Origin: JAHIKV01 sp963733145
GTDB lineage: Bacteria; Planctomycetota; Planctomycetia; Pirellulales; Thermoguttaceae
Direction: 5' to 3'
Length of the DNA stretch: 64,000 bases
NCBI GenBank assembly: GCA_963733145.1
Contig: CAVTCJ010000013.1
Span: forward strand, 62,001 to 126,000
The notes under the pieces are model-generated. The model worked only from the letters and a program-made list of their open reading frames with translations. It was not told where the DNA came from and did no database searches. This document shows, piece after piece, positions 46,059 through 55,466 of the stretch; the stretch's first letter is position 1; each line of letters opens with the position of its first letter. A program made the translations under genes and the position numbers.

Positions 46059-47181
46059 TTATTCCCCCAGTCCCGAATCCCCGAACCCCGAATCCCCTCT
46101 TCTCCGATAGCGAAAATACGCCGCGCAGGCCCCTTCGGTCGAGACCATCGGGGCGCCCAGCGGACGGTCGGGCGTGCAGAGCGTGCCGAACGCCGGACAT
46201 TCGAGCGGCTGCTTGTGGCCCTGGAGTATCTCGCCGGCGATGCACTCGGGCGATTCATCGGCCGTAATGTCCGCGACCGGGAACCGCCGCTCGGCGTCGA
46301 ATTGGGCGTATGCTTCCCGCAACGCCAGCCCGCTGGCCGGGATCTCGCCGATCCCCCGCCACTTCCGCGGCGCGACCTGGAAAATCTCGTCGATCTGCCG
46401 CAGCGCGGGCCGGTTTCCTTCCGCACGGACGATCCGGGCGTATTGGTTTTCGACCTCCGCCCGGCCCTCCTCCAACTGCCGCACGCACATCAATATGCCC
46501 TGGAGAATATCGACCGGCTCGAACCCGGTGACCACGATCGGCACGTGGTATTTCTCGGCGATCGGGCGGTATTGCTCGACGCCGGTGATGGTGCAGACGT
46601 GCCCGGCGGCGAGGAAGCCCTGGACGCGGTTGCCGGGCGAATCGAGCACCGCCCGCATCGCCGGCGGAACCAGCACGTGGGCGACGAGAATCGAGAAGTT
46701 GGTCAGCCCGAGTTTCGCCGCCTGGGCGACGGCCATCGCGTTGGCCGGGGCGGTGGTCTCGAAGCCCACGGCGAAGAAGACCACCTGCCGGTCCGGGTTT
46801 TGCCGGGCCAGGGCCACGGCGTCCATCGGCGAATAGACCAGCCGCACGTCGCCCCCTTCCGACTTGACGGCGAAGCAGGTCCTTCCGCGAGCCGGGCACG
46901 CGGAGCATGTCGCCGAACGAGCAGAAGATGACCTCCGGCCGGCCGGCGATGGCCACGGCCCGGTCGATCAGCTCGACGGGCGTGACGCAGACGGGGCAGC
47001 CCGGCCCGTGGATCAGGGCGATCTCCGGCGGCAGCATCCGGTCCAGCCCGAAGCGGACGATTGTATGCGTTTGTCCGCCGCAGATTTCCATGATGTTCCA
47101 CGGCCGGGTGGTCGTCGCGCGGATGGCGGCGGCCAGGCTTCGGGCGGCGTCGGCGTCGCGATATTCGTCGAGGAATTTCAC
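46059..47181 (-). pseudogene. hypD: Hydrogenase maturation protein HypD, frameshifted
   Basis: HypD with HypC assembles the Fe(CN)2CO unit and carries a [4Fe-4S] cluster. The first frame, from GTG 47181, has KFLDEYRDADAARSLAAAIR, MEICGGQTHTIVRFGLD and IHGPGCPVCVTP. It ends at RVPGSRKDLLRRQ. A second frame takes over near 46872 with KSEGGDVRLVYSPMDAVALA, FFAVGFETTAPANA and the later GHKQPLECPAFGTLCTPDRP. Removing one C near 46871 (CTTCGCCG to CTTGCCG) restores the frame. The cluster and active-site cysteines are present. The C-terminus runs into GGATTCGGG words, giving a short odd tail. Confidence 0.8.
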
Positions 47182-47230
47182 GGGGGTGCGGGGTTCGGGG
47201 GCTTGGGGCTCGGGGTTCGGAAAACACCTT

Positions 47231-47354
47231 GTTCCCACGCTCCGCGTGGGGACACACTGCCCGGACGCTCCGCGTCCGTGAGTTTGGGTCGAGTTTTCTG
47301 GCCGCGCGGACGCGGAGCGTCCGGCCAGTGCGTTCCCATGCAGAGCATGGGAAC
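47231..47354. repeat. Family I inverted repeat (hypD-hypC)
   Basis: Two hairpins with the words GTTCCCACGCTCCGCGTGGG and CGGACGCGGAGCGTCCG, ending GTTCCCATGCAGAGCATGGG. A similar unit lies at 51024-51147 and a single hairpin at 46032-46054, all in the hyp cluster. Confidence 0.85.
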
Positions 47355-47364
47355 GAGAATTCAC

Positions 47365-47640
47365 TTATCCATCCGCTTGCGGTTTCGCAGCGTCGTCCTC
47401 CGCAAAGCCGGCCATCTCCGCCTCGATCTCGCGCAAGTAGTTCATCGTCTCGGCGGCCTCGGACTCGTCGATCACACTGATGGCGAAACCGACGTGGACC
47501 AGAACGTAATCGCCGGGGCGAACCTCGGGCGTATAGATCAGGCAGACCTCTTTCAGTATGCCGCCGAACTCGACCTTGCCCATCGGCACGTCGTCCAGCC
47601 GGGTGATTTCAACAACTTTTCCGGGTATGCCAAGACACAT
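47365..47640 (-). CDS. hypC: Hydrogenase maturation chaperone HypC
   Basis: A 91-residue HypC, the partner of HypD and a chaperone for the hydrogenase large subunit. It begins MCLGIPGKVVEI with the essential Cys2 and has VEFGGILKEVCLIY and VRPGDYVLVHVGFAISVIDE. The last residues AKPQADG are encoded by a family F repeat (47373-47389), so the end may have been reshaped by the insertion. Confidence 0.93.
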   Translation of the reverse strand: MCLGIPGKVVEITRLDDVPMGKVEFGGILKEVCLIYTPEVRPGDYVLVHVGFAISVIDESEAAETMNYLREIEAEMAGFAEDDAAKPQADG

Positions 47641-47701
47641 CGGATATATTTGTTCGGTTACTAATCAACGCTTTACCAACAACAAATCAATGTCGAAACA
47701 C

Positions 47702-47767
47702 GTTTAGCAGCCGCCGGCACGGCGGCTTGCATCGTCACCAGGGCCGTCGTACCGACGGCCGCTAAAC
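47702..47767. repeat. Family A inverted repeat, copy 4
   Basis: GTTTAGC and GCTAAAC ends with GCCGCCGGCACGGCGGC and GGCCGTCGTACCGACGGCC inside. It lies between hypC and hypF. Confidence 0.9.
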
Positions 47768-47781
47768 AGTCGGATGACTTG

Positions 47782-50282
47782 TCACTTACGATTCAGGGCC
47801 AGCGCCGCTTGCCCCAGGGCGATGCAACCGTCGCCGGGCGGCGTCTGATAGTGATTATACACGGCAAAGCCGGCCGCGGACAGGCGGCGCGTGACCCGCT
47901 CGGTCAGCAGCGCGTTTTGGAAACAGCCGCCGCTAAGGACAATCGGCAGCTTTTTTTGCTGTGTCTCGGCGACGGCCGTGGACACTTCGGCCAGCGCATT
48001 GTGGAATCGGGCGCTGATTTTCGCGACCGGCACGCCCGCCGCGCGGTCGGCCAGCACACCGCGAATCATCGGCTCCCAGTCGATGACGATATTGTGGTGC
48101 GGCCGTCCCGGCTGCTCGGGCTTTGCAGGCGAGACGCCTGCACCACAAGGGCACAGGGTGAAGGGATAAGATTCTCGCTCCGTTTCATCGGCGGCGAATT
48201 CGAGCGCCATGGCGGCCTGGCCCTCGAACGAAATCACCGGCGGCAAGCCGCAGATTGCGGCCACGGCGTCGAACAGCCGGCCCATGCTGCTGGTCCGCGG
48301 CGAGTGGATTTTGCGGGCCAGGATCGACAGCAGGTTGTCCAGTTCGCTGCGCGGAACCAATCGGCCGCGTACTCCGCCGCCGTGGGACCGAACAACTCGA
48401 ACAACAGGCCGAGGGCCGAGCGGCGCGGCTCGCGGACGGCCCGGTCGCCGCCGGGCAGGGCGAACGTCCGCAGATGGGCCACCCGTCGGTAATCGCCCCC
48501 TTCGCAGAGCAGCGTCTCGCCGCCCCAGACAGTCCCGTCCGGTCCGTAGCCGGTGCCGTCCCAAGCGAATCCGAGGACCGGCCCGGCCAGACCGTGCTCG
48601 GCCATGCACGCCGCGGCGTGGGCGTGATGATGCTGCACGCGGACGAGCGGCACGCCCCAGCGGGCGGCAAGCTCTTCCGCGTGCCGGGTCGAGGCATAGT
48701 CGGGGTGCAGGTCGCAGGCAATCACTGCCGGCGTGGCTTGATAAAACGCCAGCAGGTCGTCGATCGCCCGGCGAAAAACGTCGATGCTGAGTGCAGCTGT
48801 CGAGATCGCCGACGTGGGCGCTTAGCACGACTTGTGGACGTTGTGCTGGTTGAGCATGTAGCACAGCCGCCCCCGGCTGTGTGAAATCGTCCTTGACAGC
48901 CGAGGGCGGCTGTCCTACAAGCGAAGGCAGCGAGAGGGCGACGGTGTTTTTCAAGATGCCCGCCCACGGCCAGCACGGTTGGGGCATCGTCGGCGCCGGT
49001 GTGCAGCTCGATCGGCAGCGGTGCGAAACCCCGGGCGCGGCGGAGCACCTGCGGACCGGCGGCGCCGACGCGGACGATCGAATCGTCCACCGGGCGGACG
49101 ATCGGCCGATCGTGGGTCAGCAGCAGATCGGCGATCGGACCAAGCCGCGGCAGCGCGTCCTCGATGTCAATCGCCATCGGCTCCTCAGAGAGGTTTCCGC
49201 TGGTGCAGATAATTGGCCGGCCGACGGCCTGCATCAGCAAATAGTGCAGCGGCGTGTAGGGCAACATCACGCCCAGGTACGGATTGCCGGGGGCAACTCC
49301 GGCCAGCGGCGAGGGCCAAGGGCTGGCCGCTTCAGCGGCCAGTGGACCAGCAGCATAATCCAGCGGGCCGTCCGCTTCAGCGGCCAGTTGCCGCAAGAGC
49401 ACGATCGGGGCCCGATGCGAGGTCAATTGCCGGGCCTCCTCCTCCGAAACCCGGCAATAGCATCGCGTCTCTTCCAGCGAAGCGAGCATCACGGCGAACG
49501 GACGGTCGGGGCGGCGCTTCCGCCGCCGGAGCCGGGTGACGGCCTCGGCACGGGTGGCATCGGCCAGGAGTTGAAAACCGCCCAGGCCCTTCATGGCGAC
49601 GATTTGCCCGGCCCGAATCGCCTCGGCGGCGGCGGAGAGGGCCGCTTCGCCGACGTCCAACTCGCGGCCTTCGCGGTCGAGCAATTGCAGCCGGGGGCCG
49701 CAGCAGCGGACAGGCGATCGGCTGGGCGTGAAAGCGGCGGTCGGCGGGGTTTTCGTATTCCGCCCGGCACTCGGGGCACATCGCAAACGCGGCCATCGAC
49801 GTGTTCGGCCGGTCGTAGGGGAGCCGCTCGATGATCGACCAGCGCGGGCCGCAGTTCGTGCAGTTGGTGAACGGATAATTGTGGCGGCGTTCCGCGGGGT
49901 CGGCGATTTCGGCCAGGCAGTCGGGGCACGTGGCCAGATCGGCGGGGATCGTCGGCCGCGGCGGCGATCCGCCCGCACTGGCGCGAATCTCGAAGGCGGG
50001 CGTCGCCGTCGCTTCCAGCGGTGGAATGTCCTCGATTTCCACCGCGTCGAGCCGCGCCTGCGGCGGCGGAGTATTTCGCAGCCGGGCCAGGAACGCGTCC
50101 ACCGCCGTCGGCTCGCCTTGCACTTCGATCCGCACCGTGCCCGACTCGTTGCGGACCCATCCGCTGAGGCCCTCGACCCGAGCCGCGTTATAGACGAACG
50201 GCCGAAAGCCGACGCCCTGCACGATCCCCCGCACGGAAATCGCCACACGGCGGACGGTCGGCGATGCTTCGGAAATCTCCAT
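47782..50282 (-). pseudogene. hypF: Hydrogenase maturation carbamoyltransferase HypF, multiply frameshifted
   Basis: HypF makes the carbamoyl group used by HypE. All expected parts are present in order but in changing frames. Frame one has the acylphosphatase start RGIVQGVGFRPFVYN and the zinc motifs CPDCLAEIADP, CTNCGPRWS and CPECRAEYENP. After HAQPIACP near 49705 a second frame carries the YrdC-like domain (VAMKGLGGFQLLADATRAEA, TSGNLSEEPMAID). Near 48945 and 48800 the frame changes twice, around a repeat at 48858-48918, and SIDVFRRAIDDLL and IACDLHPDYAST follow. A fourth change near 48360 leads to TSSMGRLFDAVAAI and LSGGCFQNALLTERV. Repeats also lie in frame at 48092-48148 and 49321-49387. 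The start is ATG 50282. Confidence 0.8.
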
Positions 50283-50315
50283 GTTGTGAGCCTTGCGAAA
50301 CCGCAAGCGGAATAG

Positions 50316-50969
50316 TTAGGCGTGTTGGCGACATTTTCCCGCCAGCCAATCGGCGGCCTCGGCGATGCCGTCGCCGCGAACTGCCGAGACCTGAAACACC
50401 TCGCCCTCGGGCGCGAGCCGATGGTAGTCGGCCGCGATCCGTTCGGCGTTGAAAGTGGTGTGCGGGAGCAGGTCGGTCTTGGTGATGAACATCGCCTGCG
50501 AGCCTTGGAAGATGGCCGGATACTTGTGCGCCTTGTCGTCCCCTTCGCTGGTGCTCAGCACGATGATCCGCAGCCGCTCGCCGAGGTCGTAGCCGGCCGT
50601 GCAGACCAGGTTGCCCACGTTCTCGATGGCCAGCACGTCGATCGCGGCGAGATCGAGTTCGCCGACCGCCGAGGCGACCATGTTGGCGTCCAGGTGGCAG
50701 GCGCCCTCGGTGTTGATCTGGACGACGGGCAGGCCGATCTGCTCCATCCGCAGGGCGTCGATCGAGCCGGCGATGTCGCCCTCGATCACCGCCGGCTTCA
50801 AGCGGCCTTTCAGCCGGGTGAAGAGGGCTTCGAGCAGAGTGGTCTTGCCCGAGCCGGGCGAGCCGACCACGTTCACGCCGAACACTCCGGCGGCGTCGAG
50901 CCGGGCGCGGATTTCCGCGGCTTGCTGATCGTTGGCTTTCAATATCTTTCTTGCGGCGACGATTTTCAT
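50316..50969 (-). CDS. hypB: Hydrogenase nickel incorporation GTPase HypB
   Basis: HypB is a GTPase that helps insert nickel. The P-loop is GSPGSGKTTLLEAL, followed by EGDIAGSIDALRM, HLDANMVASAV, ENVGNLVCTAGYDLGE and ITKTDLLPH. It lacks the His-rich N-terminal tract found in nickel-storing forms. The frame is complete, unlike hypD and hypF. Spacing to hypF is about 30 bases and includes a family F repeat (50293-50310). Confidence 0.94.
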   Translation of the reverse strand: MKIVAARKILKANDQQAAEIRARLDAAGVFGVNVVGSPGSGKTTLLEALFTRLKGRLKPAVIEGDIAGSIDALRMEQIGLPVVQINTEGACHLDANMVASAVGELDLAAIDVLAIENVGNLVCTAGYDLGERLRIIVLSTSEGDDKAHKYPAIFQGSQAMFITKTDLLPHTTFNAERIAADYHRLAPEGEVFQVSAVRGDGIAEAADWLAGKCRQHA

Positions 50970-51023
50970 GGCGATGATGGGGGGGATTCGGGGTTAGAGG
51001 ATGCGGGATTCGAGGGTCAACCT

Positions 51024-51147
51024 TGTTCCCGCGCTCCGCGTGGGAACACACCAGCCGGACGCTCCGCGTCCGCGAGGTTGGTGTACGCTTACTCTCCAGC
51101 GGACGCGGAGCGTCCGATCAGTGCGTTCCCATGCAGAGCATGGGAAC
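51024..51147. repeat. Family I inverted repeat (hypB-hypA)
   Basis: GTTCCCGCGCTCCGCGTGGG, CGGACGCTCCGCGTCCG, its complement, and GTTCCCATGCAGAGCATGGG. The gap of about 260 bases between hypB and hypA holds no gene. Confidence 0.85.
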
Positions 51148-51232
51148 GAGTATTTTCGAGGTTTGGGGATTTGGGGGCGTTGTTTTCCTGCTCCGTACTT
51201 CGTACTCCGTACTGTTTTCCGCACTCTGATTT

Positions 51233-51580
51233 TCACTCTTCAACTTCGATGCTCTGCAACAGCAGTTCTCTTCCTCCTTCGATGGAAATATCGCTGCTAG
51301 AGCAGCGGGGACATTGGATCACGAGCTCGTCGATTTCGGTTCGGGCATGGCAGGCGCGGCAGTTGCAGGCGGCTTTCGGTTGCTGGATTTCGACTTCGGC
51401 CCCCTCGGCCACGGTGCCGGGCGAGAGCAACTCGAAGGCGAAACGGACCGACTCGCAATTGACGCCCGAGAGCCGTCCGATGCTCAGTTCCAACTTCGAC
51501 ACTCGGCCTTTCCCGCCCTCCTGGACGAGGGTTTCCCGAACTTGATCGATCAGCGCTTCGACGACGGATAGTTCGTGCAT
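51233..51580 (-). CDS. hypA: Hydrogenase nickel incorporation protein HypA
   Basis: A 115-residue nickel metallochaperone. MHELSVVEALIDQV gives the nickel-binding M-H-E start. The zinc site is CNCRACHARTEI and QCPRCSSSD, two CxxC pairs. It is intact and starts the hyp gene group. Confidence 0.94.
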   Translation of the reverse strand: MHELSVVEALIDQVRETLVQEGGKGRVSKLELSIGRLSGVNCESVRFAFELLSPGTVAEGAEVEIQQPKAACNCRACHARTEIDELVIQCPRCSSSDISIEGGRELLLQSIEVEE

Positions 51581-51611
51581 AATGATGATTTATGAATTAT
51601 GAATGATGAAT

Positions 51612-51661
51612 GTAGGTTATGCTTTAGCATAACATAATTGTTATGCTAAAGCATAACCTAC
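51612..51661. repeat. Family K palindrome (hypA-glnB)
   Basis: A 50-base palindrome starting GTAGGTTATGCTTTAGCATA and ending with its exact complement. Related words occur at 36168 and 36341. It is framed by ATGAATGATGAAT words and their complements. Confidence 0.85.
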
Positions 51662-51689
51662 ATCCCTCATCCCTCATCCTTCATCCCTT

Positions 51690-52037
51690 CTAAATCGCTT
51701 CTCCTCCTCTTTCACCGGTGCGGATGCGGATGCAGTCTTCCAGCGGGAGGACGAAGATTTTTCCGTCGCCGATTTCGCCGCCGGGCCCGGTTCGGCCGCC
51801 GCGGATAATGGCCTCGATCGTCGGTTCGAGGAAGGCTTCGTTGACGGCGATGGTCAACTGGATCTTCCGCGAGAGGTTGATCGAGAACTCGTGGCCGCGA
51901 TACGCTTCGACCTGACCGCGTTGCCGGCCGAAGCCCTGCACGTCCATGACGGTCATGCGGAAGACCTCGACGTCGGCCAGGGCTTGTTTGACTGCTTCCA
52001 GGCGGTGGGGCTGAATGATGGCGATAATCAGTTTCAT
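51690..52037 (-). CDS. glnB: PII-family nitrogen regulatory protein without the uridylylation tyrosine
   Basis: A 115-residue PII trimer subunit, which senses 2-oxoglutarate and ATP/ADP and controls nitrogen enzymes and transporters. It has IIQPHRLEAVKQALADVEVF, VQGFGRQRGQVEAYRG and the signature GRTGPGGEIGDGKIFVLPLE. In the T-loop the usual RGAEY...K reads RGHEFSINLSRK, so the Tyr51 position is Phe and uridylylation there is unlikely. Its position next to hypA and the altered T-loop fit a divergent PII. Confidence 0.85.
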   Translation of the reverse strand: MKLIIAIIQPHRLEAVKQALADVEVFRMTVMDVQGFGRQRGQVEAYRGHEFSINLSRKIQLTIAVNEAFLEPTIEAIIRGGRTGPGGEIGDGKIFVLPLEDCIRIRTGERGGEAI

Positions 52038-52223
52038 GGGCCGGGGCCTTATGATGATTCTGCGTTCTCGGGAAACCGCGTTTAATGGAGTCCTGACGCC
52101 CCTATGATATGCCTATCCCGCCGATAAGGGAAGTGAGGGAGGTTTATCCCTGGCACGTGCGCCGGGGCTAAACGTCCTCCCCCGTTGACGCCCGGCGGCC
52201 GAGAGAATAGTCTGGAGGAGCGA

Positions 52224-54193
52224 ATGCAAAGAATACAATCGGCTCCCCCGAGACACATGAACCACACCGCCCATCTGATTCCCGCCACGCAAATCCCTTG
52301 TTATTGGTTCGAGCAGAACGAGGACGTATCGCGCCACGTTGCCCGGATTATCGCCAACACAATCCGCGAACGGAACTCGTTCGGTCACGACGCCGTTCTC
52401 GGCCTGCCCACCGGCTCGACCCCCGTGGGCATCTACCGCGAATTGATCCGCCTGCACCGCGAGGAGGAACTCGACTTCTCCCGCGTCATTACCTTCAACC
52501 TGGACGAATACTACGGGCTGCGGGCCGACCGGCTGCAAAGCTACCACCGCTGGATGTTCGAGACCTTCTTCGACCACGTGAACGTCCCCCGCGAGAACAT
52601 CCACATCCTCGACGGCACAACGCCGCCGGAGGCCATCGAGGAGCATTGCCGGCAGTACGAGGAAAAAATCCGCCGGGCGGGCGGGATCGACGTGCTTCTG
52701 CTGGGCATCGGCCGCGACGGGCACATCGCCTTCAACGAGCCCTTCGCCGTCCGCAACAGCCGCACCCGGCTGGTGACGCTCGATCCGGTGACGCGGAAGG
52801 ACGCGGCCAGCGACTTTTTCCACGAGGACAACGTGCCCGCCCAGGCCCTGACGATGGGCATCGCCACGATCTTCGAGGCCCGGCAGATCATCCTGCTGGC
52901 CTTCGGCGAACACAAGGCCAACATCATCCGCGAGGCGGTCGAAGGGCCGATGACCGACCGCGTGCCGGCCAGCTTCCTCCGCGAGCACGCCAACGCCTCG
53001 TTCATCCTCGACGACGCCTCGTCCGCCGAGCTGACCGGCGTGGCCACGCCCTGGGTGCTGGGCAACGTCGAATGGACCGAACGCGCTCATCAAGCGGGCC
53101 GTGCTGTGGCTCTGCGGCCAGACGCAAAAGGCCCTGCTGAAGCTCGACGGCGACGACTTCCGCCACCACAACCTGCACCAATTGCTCCGCGACCACGGCC
53201 CTTCGGCCCGGCTGGCCCATCGCGTCTTCCGCTGGATGTCGGAGACGATCGAGTATCATCCCGGCGGTCGGCAGCCGCGGCGCATCCTCTGCTTCAGCCC
53301 CCACCCGGACGACGACGTTATCAGCATGGGCGGAACGCTGATCCGGCTGATCGAGGACGGGCACGAGGTCCACGTGGCCTACATGACCAGCGGCAACATC
53401 GCCGTCTTCGACCACGACGCCCGGCGAACCGCCGACCTGATGGCCGAGTTGAACCGCATGTTCGACATCGACGTGGAGAAGACGCCGCAACTGGAGGCCG
53501 CCGTCACGAAGGCCCTGAACGCGAAGGAGGCCGGCGATCCGGACCTGCCGGAAGTGCTGCGGATCAAGACGCTGATCCGCTGGACCGAGGCCAAAAACGC
53601 CGCCGGCGTCTGCGGCTGCAAGGAGGAAAACCTGCACTTCCTCGATCTGCCCTTCTATCAGACCGGCACCATCGCCAAACGGCCGATCACCGAGGAGGAC
53701 GTGCGCATCGTCCGGGAACTGATCGAGCGGATCGAGCCGGATCAGGTGTACGTGGCCGGCGACCTCTCCGATCCGCACGGCACGCACCGGCTCTGCGCCC
53801 AGGCGGTGTATCGGGCGATCTGGAGCGGGAAAAGGGGACAGGTCCAATTTGCCGGCAACCGGCCCGGAGGGTGCTTCGCACAAATTGGACCTGTCCCCTT
53901 TTCCCGCGGAGGGCAAACGGCCGGAGGTTCTGCTCTATCGCGGGGCCTGGCAGGAATGGCCGCTGCACCAGATCGACCTGGCCGTGCCCTTAAGCCCGGA
54001 GGACATCAAGCGGAAGCGGACGGCCATTTTCCGGCATCAGTCGCAGAAGGACACGGCGTTGTTCCCCGGCCCGGACGATCCCCGCGAGTTTTGGGAGCGG
54101 GCCGAGGACCGCAACACCCGCACCGCCGACTTCTACAATCGCATCGGCCTGCCGGAGTATTACGCGATGGAGGCGTTCGTGCGGAGGACATGA
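52224..54193 (+). pseudogene. nagB: Glucosamine-6-phosphate deaminase-LmbE fusion (NagB plus PIG-L domain), broken
   Basis: The N-terminal NagB domain converts GlcN6P to Fru6P and ammonia: LGLPTGSTPVGIYRELIRLH, ITFNLDEYYGL and LLGIGRDGHIAFNEP are clear. It is fused to a LmbE/PIG-L deacetylase-like domain with SPHPDDDVISMGGTL and HPD-type metal ligands, the two-domain form of about 640 residues known from other bacteria. The frame changes near 53073; removing one C (GAACGCGC to GAAGCGC) joins VEWTE to ALIKRAVLWLCG. A family C repeat at 53827-53905 then shifts the frame again. The end reads RPEVLLYRGAWQEWPLHQID. GGAGGAG lies just before the ATG at 52224. Confidence 0.8.
53827..53905. repeat. 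Family C inverted repeat inside nagB-lmbE
   Basis: GGGAAAAGGGGACAGGTCCA and its complement around 40 bases. It changes the reading frame of the host gene. Confidence 0.85.
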
Positions 54194-54466
54194 AAATAGA
54201 TTCCTCCTTTGGAGTAATTCTGATATTGGAAGTGGTCGAAGCGAGACATCAGAGCGGCTACAACGTATGGGTCAAGTTCAACGACGGCGTTTCGGGCATG
54301 GTTGATTTGTCCGACGCCCTTTGGGGGCCCGTCTTTGAGCCGCTCCGGGACGTCGAGCGATTCAAGCAGTTCAAGGTCTCGGACAATACTTCACACATTG
54401 GTCTGGGAAAACAACGCCGATCTAGCCCCGGAATATCTGCATGATCGGCTCTTGTCTCGCGTCTAA
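54190..54466 (+). pseudogene. DUF2442 protein, frameshifted
   Basis: The first frame, whose ATG overlaps the nagB-lmbE stop, gives VILILEVVEARHQSGYNVWV, KFNDGVSGMVDLSDALWGPV and FEPLRDVERFKQFKV. After DNTSH the family continues in another frame as LVWENNADLAPEYLHDRLLS. One extra base near 54399 explains the break. It follows nagB directly and is separate from the intact DUF2442 gene at 44519. Confidence 0.65.
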
Positions 54467-54483
54467 CAATCTGGAGCTGACCC

Positions 54484-55224
54484 ATGATTGACCCCGACAC
54501 TTACGTTTTGGATCCGATTGATCCTGCCGAAATGGACTCAATTGAATCTCAGATGGGGCGAAAAGTGCCAACCACGCTCCGCAAGATTTTTATGAAAGTG
54601 GGCTTTCTGCAAAATGCCATCTCAGGGGATTGGCCTCAGAGTGCCAAGGAGTTCATAAGAATGCAAGAATGTATCCCTGATGGACATGTTGCATTCATGA
54701 ATGATGGCGCAGGCAACTATTTCGTGGTTTCGGAGCAAGACGTGTTGATGTTCTGGGATCATGAAACAGGCGAGTTGTCTAACCACAACAGCGATCTTCA
54801 GACGTTCATAAATGAGAATTTACGTGAACCGAAACCAGTTGGCGATCAATCTTGGCATGTTCAAATGTCCTTTGATGTGATTGATGAACAATCAGTTCTT
54901 CAAACACTGAAGAAAACTTTCGTGTTAGATATATCAGGACAGTGGCAGTTTAAAGACACTTCACCGGCAGGCGTGTCTACATACTTGCTTCGAATCAACG
55001 AGGCAGGAAAACCTGGCTTGGTATCCAAACAGACCTACGCTGGTTGGGAACACGACACCATATACTATAGTAGAGTTATACCAATAGACGAGATCGGTAA
55101 GCATCGCATGATATTTCAAAATTTTGAAATTGATCCGTCATTAAGATTCAAGCTCGTCAACTATGGTATTTTGCCAACTGAATATCGGGAAATGATGAGG
55201 ACATCTAACCCCAGCTTTGAGTGA
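54484..55224 (+). CDS. SUKH (SMI1/KNR4)-type protein, possible immunity protein
   Basis: A 246-residue cytosolic protein. The N-terminal half has the SUKH-like arrangement: DSIESQMGRKVPTTLRKIFM, then VAFMNDGAGNYFVVSEQDVL and MFWDHETGELS. SUKH domains are common immunity proteins against contact-dependent or polymorphic toxins. The C-terminal half (SWHVQMSFDVIDEQSVLQTL onward) is unrecognised. Its base composition is clearly richer in A and T than its neighbours, which suggests transfer. No toxin gene is next to it; 55225-55466 holds no recognisable gene. Confidence 0.65.
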   Translation: MIDPDTYVLDPIDPAEMDSIESQMGRKVPTTLRKIFMKVGFLQNAISGDWPQSAKEFIRMQECIPDGHVAFMNDGAGNYFVVSEQDVLMFWDHETGELSNHNSDLQTFINENLREPKPVGDQSWHVQMSFDVIDEQSVLQTLKKTFVLDISGQWQFKDTSPAGVSTYLLRINEAGKPGLVSKQTYAGWEHDTIYYSRVIPIDEIGKHRMIFQNFEIDPSLRFKLVNYGILPTEYREMMRTSNPSFE

Positions 55225-55466
55225 GACGCGTGTTACGCTGGCACACCACACGCGCTCCTCAAGCTGGCCGTTACAGTCCCCGACGGCTCATCAATCTCAT
55301 ACCGATTCCCGTACACACCATCAAACGACCAATTATTTGGAGCGACGATCATCCGGCGAACATTGGTCACATCAATCCTGCTGCACAGTAGTTCCGGTGG
55401 GACTTCGGTGGCGGAAAAAGGTTTGAGGGTGCGTTGTTGTCATTCATGGAATGAACACCGGATTTT

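Noticed and set aside
55225..55466. Possible continuation or toxin fragment after the SUKH gene (LAVTVPDGSSISYRFPYT)
   Set aside because: There is no start codon, no recognisable domain, and the stretch is too short to support a gene.
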